This document shows, one piece after another, positions 1 to 5,311 of a stretch of 5,559 bases of DNA. The stretch is taken from the NCBI RefSeq assembly GCF_019402445.1, contig NZ_SRZM01000056.1, forward strand, positions 1 to 5,559, given 5' to 3'. The position numbers and the translations under genes are program-made. The stretch is from Brachyspira pilosicoli (GTDB lineage: Bacteria > Spirochaetota > Brachyspiria > Brachyspirales > Brachyspiraceae). Position 1 is the first letter of the stretch. Every line of letters begins with the position of its first letter. The notes below the pieces were generated by a model, which was not told the origin of the DNA, did not search any database, and worked only from the letters and a program-made list of their open reading frames with translations.

Positions 1-7
1 GTCTATA

Positions 8-95
8 TTTCCGCACGGTAAACCAAGCAAAACACATAAATAATTTTAAAAATATAAACTCTATCATATTTATAAATTTATCCACCGTGCGGTAA
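8..95. repeat. Two copies of a CCG-N2-CGGTAA dyad site
   Basis: Copy 1 (8-21) reads TTTCCG-CA-CGGTAA and copy 2 (82-95) reads CCACCG-TG-CGGTAA. Each is close to the dyad TTACCG-N2-CGGTAA. The copies match at 9 of 11 positions in direct orientation (11-21 versus 85-95). Because the core is nearly palindromic, they also form a perfect 9-bp inverted repeat (11-19 with 84-92). They lie 74 bp apart, about seven helical turns. Either a paired protein-binding site or a dispersed intergenic repeat would fit; the sequence alone does not decide. Confidence 0.6.
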
Positions 96-164
96 GTTGG
101 CATTAAATCAAATCAAAGCTTGGGTGGGTGCTAAGATTTTTAATTAGGCAATAAATATAAAAAA

Positions 165-226
165 ATAAAACTTTATAAAAATATTCAAAAAAACATAAAG
201 GGCGGGGCTGTATATAAAACTTTATA
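165..226. repeat. 13-bp direct repeat flanking a G-rich island
   Basis: ATAAAACTTTATA occurs perfectly at 165-177 and again at 214-226. The 36 bp between the copies carry the GGGCGGGGCT island at 200-209. An exact 13-mer recurring at 49 bp is more than expected even in AT-rich DNA, although its A/T-only composition (one C) weakens this. No transposase or other mobile-element gene is present, so I do not call it a target-site duplication. Confidence 0.5.
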
Positions 227-252
227 CCAAAATATAAAAAGCATATATTTAC

Positions 253-281
253 TTGAAAAATTATTATTTTTGTTATATCAT
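253..281 (+). promoter_or_regulatory. Putative sigma70-type promoter of fba
   Basis: TTGAAA (253-258, 5/6 to consensus) is followed, after a 17-nt spacer, by TATCAT (276-281, 5/6). Transcription would start near 288 and give a leader of about 25 nt containing the GGAG ribosome site at 303-306. The spacing is ideal, but the A/T-rich background produces such matches by chance, so the call is moderate. Confidence 0.5.
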
Positions 282-312
282 TAAAATATATTTTATAAAA
301 TTGGAGTGAAAT

Positions 313-1275
313 ATGGTTAAATTTGCCGACTTAGGTCTTGTTAATAGTAGAGACCTTTTTAAAAAAGCTATTAGCGGCGGTTATGCTATTCCAGCATTTA
401 ACTTTAATAATATGGAACAACTTCAGGCTATAGTACAGGCTTGTGTAGAAACTAAAAGCCCTGTTATTATTCAAGTATCTTCTGGTGCTAGAAAATATGC
501 TAATCAAACATTATTAAGATATATGGCTCAAGGAGCTGTGGAATATGCTAAAGAATTGGGTGTTAATGTACCTATAGTATTACACCTTGACCATGGTGAT
601 AGCTTAGAACTTTGCAAAAGCTGTATTGAATATGGTTTCTCTTCTGTTATGATAGACGGAAGCCATTATGATTACAACAAAAACGTAGAAATTACTAGAA
701 GCGTTGTTGAGTATGCTCATAAATATGATGTTACTGTTGAAGGAGAATTAGGCGTACTTGCTGGTGTAGAAGATGATGTTGTAGCTGAACATCATACTTA
801 TACTCAACCTGAAGAAGTAGAAGATTTCGTTAAAAAAACAGGTGTTGATTCACTTGCTATATCTATTGGTACTAGCCATGGTGCTTATAAATTCAAACCA
901 GGTCAAAACCCTCAAATAAGATTAGACATTCTTAAAGAAATTGAGAAAAAGATTCCAGGATTTCCTATTGTACTTCATGGTTCTTCAAGCGTACCTCAAG
1001 AATATGTTAAAATGATTAATGAAAATGGCGGTAAACTTGATGATGCTATAGGTATTCCTGAAGAGCAATTAAGAGAAGCTTCTAAGAGTGCAGTTTGTAA
1101 AATCAATATCGACAGCGATTCAAGACTTGCTATGACTGCTGCTATTAGAAAAGTATTCCATGATGACCCTAAAGAATTTGACCCTAGAAAATATTTAGGA
1201 CCTGCTCGTGATGAAATGAAAAAACTTTATATTCATAAAATAATGAATGTATTAGGTTCAAATGGTAAAATATAA
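313..1275 (+). CDS. fba: Class II fructose-1,6-bisphosphate aldolase
   Basis: This enzyme reversibly cleaves fructose 1,6-bisphosphate to dihydroxyacetone phosphate and glyceraldehyde 3-phosphate in cytoplasmic glycolysis and gluconeogenesis. The 320-aa product is one zinc-dependent TIM-barrel domain. Visible motifs are AIPAFNFNN near residue 25, HLDHG at 91-95 (Asp93 as the expected acid/base, His94 a zinc ligand), EGELG at 143-147, GTSHG with His189 and LHGSSS with His222 (further zinc ligands), and the phosphate-binding NIDSD at 265-269. The insert between about 233 and 256 is of the kind seen in the longer bacterial class II forms. GGAG at 303-306 lies 6 nt before the ATG and supports this start. 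The gene appears intact, has its own promoter, and is followed after 24 nt by a tiny basic gene, with a terminator beyond that. The family is secure; tagatose-bisphosphate aldolase is the main alternative but less likely. Confidence 0.96.
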   Translation: MVKFADLGLVNSRDLFKKAISGGYAIPAFNFNNMEQLQAIVQACVETKSPVIIQVSSGARKYANQTLLRYMAQGAVEYAKELGVNVPIVLHLDHGDSLELCKSCIEYGFSSVMIDGSHYDYNKNVEITRSVVEYAHKYDVTVEGELGVLAGVEDDVVAEHHTYTQPEEVEDFVKKTGVDSLAISIGTSHGAYKFKPGQNPQIRLDILKEIEKKIPGFPIVLHGSSSVPQEYVKMINENGGKLDDAIGIPEEQLREASKSAVCKINIDSDSRLAMTAAIRKVFHDDPKEFDPRKYLGPARDEMKKLYIHKIMNVLGSNGKI

Positions 1276-1299
1276 TAAAAATTAAAGGAGATATATACT

Positions 1300-1392
1300 G
1301 TGGGAAAACAACATAGAAAAGTAGTGAAACGCAAAAGAGCTTTAAGAAGAATCAAAAGACAAAAAGATGCTCTTAATGCTAAAGCTAAATAA
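1300..1392 (+). CDS. Small very basic protein (30 aa), possibly ribosome-associated
   Basis: This short gene starts at GTG (1300-1302) and ends at TAA (1390-1392). A near-perfect Shine-Dalgarno, AAAGGAG at 1284-1290, sits 9 nt before the start, and a strong terminator begins 11 nt after the stop. Both flanks therefore argue for a real gene. The product starts MGKQHRKVVKRKR and ends NAKAK; 8 Lys and 6 Arg among 30 residues against one Asp give a net charge near +13. There is no signal peptide or membrane segment, and it is probably a single helix. Such composition is typical of RNA-binding ribosomal proteins. It recalls bacterial Thx by size, but not by the Thx GDRRTRRGKI motif, and it resembles short basic orphan proteins I recall from Verrucomicrobia-type genomes. 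Function is inferred from composition only. It is probably co-transcribed with fba. Confidence 0.8.
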   Translation: MGKQHRKVVKRKRALRRIKRQKDALNAKAK

Positions 1393-1402
1393 ACAAGATT
1401 TT

Positions 1403-1441
1403 TTAAGGGTGTAAGTTTTTTTCTTATACCCTTAATTTTTT
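1403..1441 (+). terminator. Strong intrinsic terminator after the fba unit
   Basis: A 13-bp stem, 1403-1415 paired with 1423-1435 (TTAAGGGTGTAAG with CTTATACCCTTAA, one G-U pair), has a 7-T loop and is followed directly by six T (1436-1441). This is a textbook rho-independent terminator, 11 nt after the small basic gene, and it marks the end of the fba transcript. Confidence 0.93.
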
Positions 1442-1498
1442 GTTAGTAATTTGATAATAAATTATTAGTAAAATAAATATATTTAAAAAATAATTCAA

Positions 1499-1504
1499 TA
1501 TAAT
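1499..1504 (+). promoter_or_regulatory. Candidate -10 box for the SAM hydrolase gene
   Basis: A perfect TATAAT lies 57 bp before the ATG, in the spacer after the fba terminator, where a new transcript is expected to begin. No good -35 box lies 16-18 bp upstream; a TTGATA at 1451-1456 is too far away. In such A/T-rich DNA the hexamer alone is weak evidence. Confidence 0.3.
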
Positions 1505-1560
1505 TAAAACATTTTATTTAAATACAACATTTAAAAATTATTTTATTTTAAGGTAGAAAA

Positions 1561-2469
1561 ATGAAAAAGATTATTATATCAATATTAGTAATATTTTTTG
1601 TAATATCTTGCACTAATCAAAACAATATTAATAATAAATCTCCTCTTGCAATTCAAACAGACTTTGGCAGAAAGGATAATGCTGTAGCAAGTATGTATGG
1701 TGTTGCTCTTAGTGTAGATAAAGATTTAAAAGTTTATGACCTTACACATGAAATACCTGCATACAATATATGGGAGGCTGCTTTAAGACTTGATCAAACT
1801 GCTAGGTATTGGCCTGAAGGCACTGTATTTGTTAGTGTTGTAGACCCGGGTGTCGGCACTGATAGAAAATCAGTTGTAATGAAGACTAAAAATAATTATT
1901 ATTTTGTTACTCCAGATAATGGTACTTTAACTTTTGTTGCAGAGTCTTTAGGTATAGAAGAAGTAAGAGAAATTGATGAGGCTAAAAATAGACTTACAAA
2001 CTCATCTGAATCATATACATTCCATGGAAGAGATGTTTATGTTTATACTGGAGCTAAACTTGCCTCTAAGCAAATTGCTTTTGAAGAGGTTGGTCAATCT
2101 TTAGGAACTAATATAACAAAAATTGAATATCAAAAAGCTAAATATGAGAATGGAGTTTTTTATGCTAATATACCTGTGCTTGATATTCAATATGGCAATG
2201 TATGGTCATCACTTCCTCGTAAATTAATGCTTGATAATGGAATTAATATGGGAGATACTCTCAATGTAAAAATATATAATTATACTGAGCTTGTATGGAC
2301 TGGAGACGTTAAGCTTGTAAATACTTTTGGTGATGTGCCTGAAAACGAAAATATGGCTTATTTTAATTCTGAGCTTAATTTTTCTGTAGCTATTAATATG
2401 GGTAATTTCTCTGAAAGATATAAAGTATATAGCGGACCTAATTGGAGCATGGAAATTACAAAAAAATAA
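1561..2469 (+). CDS. SAM hydroxide adenosyltransferase-family lipoprotein (DUF62/SalL-like)
   Basis: The 302-aa product belongs to the family that hydrolyses S-adenosylmethionine to adenosine and methionine, related to the fluorinase and chlorinase (SalL) enzymes. Family hallmarks are TDFG at 33-36, DLTHEIP at 60-66, VDPGVG at 94-99, TPDNGTL at 117-123, FHGRDV at 154-159 and DIQYGN in the C-terminal domain. The hydrolase Asp-Arg-His triad maps to Asp95, Arg102 and His155; the 7-residue Asp-to-Arg spacing matches the archaeal enzyme. Residues 1-17 form a lipoprotein signal peptide: two Lys, a hydrophobic run, then VISC with Cys17 as the lipidation site, followed by an Asn-rich linker. Most characterised members are cytoplasmic, so an envelope location is unusual. 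AAGG at 1550-1553 precedes the ATG by 7 nt. The family is sure; the exact reaction and its use outside the cytoplasm are inferred. Confidence 0.92.
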   Translation: MKKIIISILVIFFVISCTNQNNINNKSPLAIQTDFGRKDNAVASMYGVALSVDKDLKVYDLTHEIPAYNIWEAALRLDQTARYWPEGTVFVSVVDPGVGTDRKSVVMKTKNNYYFVTPDNGTLTFVAESLGIEEVREIDEAKNRLTNSSESYTFHGRDVYVYTGAKLASKQIAFEEVGQSLGTNITKIEYQKAKYENGVFYANIPVLDIQYGNVWSSLPRKLMLDNGINMGDTLNVKIYNYTELVWTGDVKLVNTFGDVPENENMAYFNSELNFSVAINMGNFSERYKVYSGPNWSMEITKK

Positions 2470-2481
2470 TAAAAAATTATA

Positions 2482-2509
2482 ATAATGGGTTTTACAAAAA
2501 GCCCATTAT
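2482..2509 (+). terminator. Hairpin between SAM hydrolase and glycosylase genes
   Basis: A 12-bp stem (2482-2493 with 2498-2509, one G-U pair, GGG/CCC at its heart) closes a 4-nt loop 12 nt after the stop codon. This is where a terminator is expected. It lacks a clean T-run on the + side (TATAACTAATAT follows). A T6 run does lie 5 nt beyond the stem when read on the - strand. It may attenuate, protect a 3' end, or terminate weakly. Confidence 0.5.
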
Positions 2510-2641
2510 ATAACTAATATAAATATGACAAAAATAGAACAATATCTCTTAAATACAAACAAAATAAAATTTTTTGATACTATTCACTGTGATAAAAATA
2601 AAAAGATAATAATAAAAAATAAACATCTCAAAAAAACTAAC

Positions 2642-2650
2642 GGAGTACAG
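2642..2650 (+). promoter_or_regulatory. Ribosome binding site fixing the glycosylase start
   Basis: GGAG at 2642-2645 is followed by a 5-nt spacer and the ATG at 2651. The upstream in-frame ATG at 2525 has only A/T sequence before it and no Shine-Dalgarno. This favours 2651 as the start. Confidence 0.7.
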
Positions 2651-3235
2651 ATGGAAATAAAAAATACAGAAATAAAAAATGAAGAGTTAAAGAAACTATA
2701 TCAAACTATCACTAAATGCATGAAATGTGAAGCTTTATGCAATAGTCGCAAAAATGTGGTATTTGGAAGGGGAGATGAAAAACCTGATATAGTATTTGTA
2801 GGAGAAGCTCCGGGTGCTGATGAGGATAGATTAGGTTTTCCATTTGTGGGGAGAGCTGGTAAATTATTAGACAAGTGGATTGAGAAGCTAAACATTTCTA
2901 ACTACTATATTATGAATGCTTTAAAATGCCGTCCGCCTGAAAACAGAGACCCTCTTTTAGAAGAGAAAGATAATTGCAGAGAGTTCTTTACAAAGCAGCT
3001 TGAAATATTAAATCCAAAGATTATATGTGCATTAGGTAGACATGGATTTTCTAACCTTGTAGATTTTGATTTAAAAACTCCTTTTGGAAAAGTGAGAAAC
3101 AATATTCATTATTATAACAACATACCTGTAATTGCAACATATCACCCTGCATATATATTAAGAAATCAAAAAGAAGAAATGAAAGTAATAGAAGATTTGG
3201 AGCTTATGATAAGAGAATTAGAAAAATTAAAATAA
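2651..3235 (+). CDS. udg: Family 4 (Fe-S) uracil-DNA glycosylase
   Basis: This enzyme excises uracil from DNA after cytosine deamination, the first step of base excision repair in the cytoplasm. From the 2651 start it is 194 aa, the usual family size. Cys23 and Cys26 (CMKC), Cys93 (LKCRPP) and Cys109 are the four expected ligands of the 4Fe-4S cluster. Motif 1, GEAPGADED, lies at 51-59; PFVGRAGKLL at 64-73; the uracil-pocket Asn89 in NALKCRPP; ALGRH at 127-131; and motif 2, HPAYILR, at 165-171. No KRRIH-type insertion of UdgX is present. The reading frame stays open upstream, so a start at ATG 2525 (236 aa) is possible, but the extra residues are Lys/Asn/Ile-rich, show no family motif and lack a ribosome site. 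The gene probably has its own transcript, as a hairpin precedes it. Confidence 0.93.
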   Translation: MEIKNTEIKNEELKKLYQTITKCMKCEALCNSRKNVVFGRGDEKPDIVFVGEAPGADEDRLGFPFVGRAGKLLDKWIEKLNISNYYIMNALKCRPPENRDPLLEEKDNCREFFTKQLEILNPKIICALGRHGFSNLVDFDLKTPFGKVRNNIHYYNNIPVIATYHPAYILRNQKEEMKVIEDLELMIRELEKLK

Positions 3236-3248
3236 TTATATTTTTGCA

Positions 3249-3332
3249 TACTAACAATTTTTAATTTTGTCAAAATTTAAGTTTTATATTTTTATTATTT
3301 TGTGGGGGCTATATTCCTACTAACACTTTTTA
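3249..3332. repeat. 15-bp direct repeat pair
   Basis: TACTAACAATTTTTA (3249-3263) recurs as TACTAACACTTTTTA (3318-3332), 14 of 15 matching, 69 bp apart. A related inverted copy, TGTATTAGTA, lies at 3350-3359 and can pair its TTAGTA with TACTAA at 3318-3323. The palindrome AATTTTG-T-CAAAATT also sits in this segment. Confidence 0.6.
3302..3331 (+). terminator. Possible weak terminator after the glycosylase gene
   Basis: GTGGGGG (3302-3308, reading G-T-G-G-G-G-G) can pair with TTCCTAC (3314-3320) through seven pairs, three of them G-U, with a 5-nt loop; T5 follows at 3327-3331. It lies 66 nt after the stop codon. The G-U pairs keep the hairpin possible in + strand RNA but not in - strand RNA. 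Weak stability makes termination uncertain. Confidence 0.35.
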
Positions 3333-3452
3333 CCGAATAGGTAGCTTTCTGTATTAGTATAAAAGAAACAAAACAACTGCATTTTTAATCTAAAATTCAG
3401 ATTTTATCCTACACTTAATATATATTTTATATATATAAGCCTAAATATTTGT

Positions 3453-3486
3453 ACTTTTTGCAACTTTTTGCTACGGGAAAAAGTTG
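3453..3486. repeat. Tandem decamer with 9-bp hairpin
   Basis: ACTTTTTGCA (3453-3462) is followed immediately by ACTTTTTGCT (3463-3472). The second unit forms the left arm of a perfect 9-bp inverted repeat, CAACTTTTT (3461-3469) with AAAAAGTTG (3478-3486), loop GCTACGGG. No T-run follows on the + strand, so it is not a standard terminator. Confidence 0.65.
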
Positions 3487-3502
3487 AATAAAATAAACTT
3501 AT

Positions 3503-3531
3503 ATGACAAAATATACTTGTTTTGATATAAA
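3503..3531 (+). promoter_or_regulatory. Candidate promoter of the ankyrin gene
   Basis: ATGACA (3503-3508, 5/6) and TATAAA (3526-3531, 5/6) are separated by exactly 17 nt. Transcription would start near 3538, leaving a short leader of about 15 nt that just includes the AGGAA ribosome site at 3542-3546. A TATACT at 3512-3517 is an alternative -10 box without a good -35. Confidence 0.35.
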
Positions 3532-3552
3532 CTTTTTTATTAGGAAATAAAT

Positions 3553-4389
3553 TTGAAAAGAATAATATTATTATTTTGTTTAAGTGCTTGTTTATACGCT
3601 CAAGAATTTGATTATCTCTTGCCAGATGATTTTGATACAAACGAATATAAAGAATACTACACAAATGATAAAGAAGAGCATGTAGAATATAAAAAAACAA
3701 ATACTCCTACAAAACCAACTATATTTGACTATATAAACCCTTCATACAAAATAAAAGATACAATAATTAATCTTCAAAACTATATTGACAAAGGCGGAGA
3801 TATTAATGCCACAAACACAAACGGCAATACTATTTTAATGCAAGCTTCATCAATAGGATATTATGATTTAGTTGATTATATAATAGATAAAAAAGGAGAA
3901 ATAAATGCTACAAACTCAAATGGTGAAAATGCTTTAATATTGGCTGCAGACTATCCATATATATTAAATCTTCTTATAGAAAATAATGCAGATGTAAATG
4001 CTATAGACAATAAAGGAAAAACAGCACTGCTTACTGCCGCAGAAAAAGGAAATATTATGTCTGTGCAATTACTCATAAAAGAAAAAAGCAATATTAACCA
4101 AAGAGATATTTTAGGTAAAAATATATTGATGTATGCTGTTGAAAGTGAGAATTTAGACTTGGTGAAATATTTAGTAGAAAAAGCAAAAGTGGATATTAAT
4201 GAAAAAGATGATTGGGGACAGAATGCTATATTTTATGTTACAAAAATAGAAATGGCTAGATATTTAATTTATAATGATATAGATTATAAAAGCAGAAACT
4301 CAATTGGATTAAAAGCTCATGAAGTGTTAAAATATAATAATAAAATAAATGTATCTAACTATTTACAAAAATTATATAATGATGAATAA
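3553..4389 (+). CDS. Exported ankyrin-repeat protein
   Basis: The 278-aa product begins at TTG, with AGGAA (3542-3546) 6 nt upstream; no better start is present and the signal peptide begins here. Residues 1-16 form an export signal (Lys-Arg, hydrophobic run, LYA before Gln17), so signal peptidase I cleavage after Ala16 is likely. LSAC at 10-13 could instead act as a lipobox. An acidic, Tyr-rich segment (about 18-56) precedes ankyrin repeats at roughly 88-120, 121-152, 153-185, 186-219 and 220-249, with capping helices before (about 57-87) and after (250-278). Typical repeat endings are DINATNTNG, EINATNSNG, DVNAIDNKG and DINEKDDWG. Repeat 2 is shortened. Ankyrin repeats bind protein partners; no enzymatic domain is present and the partner cannot be told. 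The next gene follows 63 nt later without a clear terminator, so co-transcription is plausible. Confidence 0.9.
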   Translation: MKRIILLFCLSACLYAQEFDYLLPDDFDTNEYKEYYTNDKEEHVEYKKTNTPTKPTIFDYINPSYKIKDTIINLQNYIDKGGDINATNTNGNTILMQASSIGYYDLVDYIIDKKGEINATNSNGENALILAADYPYILNLLIENNADVNAIDNKGKTALLTAAEKGNIMSVQLLIKEKSNINQRDILGKNILMYAVESENLDLVKYLVEKAKVDINEKDDWGQNAIFYVTKIEMARYLIYNDIDYKSRNSIGLKAHEVLKYNNKINVSNYLQKLYNDE

Positions 4390-4442
4390 TAAAAATGTCT
4401 TTAAGTATTTTTTATATAAACCGAAAATATTTGCAGTATATT

Positions 4443-4452
4443 GGAGAGTATA
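4443..4452 (+). promoter_or_regulatory. Ribosome binding site fixing the start at 4453
   Basis: GGAG (4443-4446) precedes the ATG at 4453 by 6 nt. A start at the in-frame TTG 4441 would put this site inside the gene and add four polar residues before the signal peptide, so 4453 is preferred. Confidence 0.8.
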
Positions 4453-5292
4453 ATGAATATCAAAGTTATCTTATTATTTATAAGTATAAACATACTTCTA
4501 TTTGCACAATCTACTTCCAATGTTGGAGATAATAATATATTAATAAATACAGGTATAGGAAGAGTAGATTATACAACATATACAATATATGCTGATGCTA
4601 CTGCTGATATTCTTACCGATAAAGTTTTACACCCAGAGGCATTATTAATACTTCAAGAACAGGCAGAAGAAGAAACTTTTAGAACTCTTTATCAGACTTT
4701 AGGTAATATTATAGTTAATGGCGATTATACAGTTTATAACATCATAGAAGAAAATGCTAAATTAAGAGAAGATGTTATGGACTTTGTTAATAATGCAAGA
4801 CTTTTAGGCGTATCCTACCCTAGCAGAACAAGCGTTAAAGTATTAATGGCTTTAGATATTATCACTAATCAGTTAATGTCAAACTTTATACAAAATATGA
4901 ATACTTACAAACCTACACCAATAGTAACATATATTGATGCTGGCACTGATTATGATGGGCTTGTGATAGATGCTAGAGGAATAGGATTTAAACCTTCCTT
5001 ATTTCCTACAATATATAATGAAAATGGCGATGCTATTTATGATATTGCTTATATAGACAAGAAAATTGCTTCTACTAATGGATATATTAAATATTCTACA
5101 AACTCATTTTTAACTAATCAAATATCTACAAATATTACAGGCAAAAAACCATATAATATAGTAGCTTGGAGTACTAGAGGAAAATTCGCTAGTGATTTGG
5201 TGATAGGAAATGAAGATGCTAGTATTATATTAAGTGCCAAAAAACTAAAAGAGGCTATTAGAAATTGTAAAGTTACAGTTATAATAGACTAA
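4453..5292 (+). CDS. Exported protein with LPP20/FlgT-like domain
   Basis: The 279-aa product has a signal peptide (MNIKVILLF..., hydrophobic to about residue 17) with a probable cleavage after FA at 17-18; there is no lipobox Cys, so it should be released into the periplasm or beyond, or be membrane-associated by other means. Residues about 35-150 hold a GRVDYTTYTIYADATAD start and a helical part rich in Glu and Leu. The C-terminal half contains GLVIDARGIGFKPSLFP (169-185), then YNENGDAIYD (188-197), and ends in DLVIGNEDASIIL and CKVTVIID. From memory this pattern occurs in exported LPP20-type proteins and in the N-terminal domain of the flagellar protein FlgT, found in several phyla. A flagellar or envelope role is possible, but no flagellar gene lies nearby. 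The start is set by GGAG at 4443-4446. It lies 63 nt after the ankyrin gene and 19 nt before the next. Confidence 0.88.
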   Translation: MNIKVILLFISINILLFAQSTSNVGDNNILINTGIGRVDYTTYTIYADATADILTDKVLHPEALLILQEQAEEETFRTLYQTLGNIIVNGDYTVYNIIEENAKLREDVMDFVNNARLLGVSYPSRTSVKVLMALDIITNQLMSNFIQNMNTYKPTPIVTYIDAGTDYDGLVIDARGIGFKPSLFPTIYNENGDAIYDIAYIDKKIASTNGYIKYSTNSFLTNQISTNITGKKPYNIVAWSTRGKFASDLVIGNEDASIILSAKKLKEAIRNCKVTVIID

Positions 5293-5311
5293 TAATAAGC
5301 CGTTTAATATT

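Larger units (their letters stand above)
1..312. other. Gene-free region upstream of fba
   Basis: I find no coding region on either strand here. The stretch is mostly A/T with a few conspicuous G/C-rich islands: CCGCACGGT near position 11, ACCGTGCGG near 84, a GGGTGGG run at 122-128 and GGGCGGGG at 200-207. These islands are part of repeats described separately. The 3' end holds a promoter-like sequence and the fba ribosome site (GGAG, 303-306). The G-rich islands resemble intergenic elements I associate with Brachyspira, but that is recollection and was not tested. Confidence 0.7.
3236..3552. other. Gene-free, repeat-rich spacer
   Basis: No credible gene occupies these 317 bases. They hold a 15-bp direct repeat pair, a G-rich hairpin at 3302-3320, nested inverted repeats to 3359, a tandem decamer with a 9-bp hairpin at 3453-3486, and promoter-like sequence before the ankyrin gene. 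The organisation looks like dispersed intergenic repeat material of the kind I associate with Brachyspira, which is recollection and not a search result. A small RNA cannot be excluded. Confidence 0.65.

Noticed and set aside
122..207. G-quadruplex from the four G-runs upstream of fba
   Set aside because: The runs pair up as two close doublets separated by about 71 nt, too long a loop for a confident intramolecular quadruplex.
1..312. Riboswitch or RNA gene upstream of fba
   Set aside because: The likely transcription start near 288 leaves only about 25 nt of leader, and I see no conserved riboswitch core or tRNA-like fold upstream.
2701..3102. Two open frames of about 65 codons on the - strand (2701-2895 and 2905-3102)
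   Set aside because: Both lie wholly within the well-supported glycosylase gene, lack ribosome sites and show no family motif.
3404..3700. 98-codon open frame on the - strand
   Set aside because: It overlaps the signal peptide and N-terminus of the ankyrin gene and the intergenic hairpin, has a composition typical of translated A/T-rich DNA, and has no recognisable motif.
4403..4432. Possible 9-bp A/T stem between the ankyrin and LPP20-like genes
   Set aside because: It has no G-C pair, one G-U pair, a 12-nt loop and no following T-run, so it is expected by chance and is not called a terminator.
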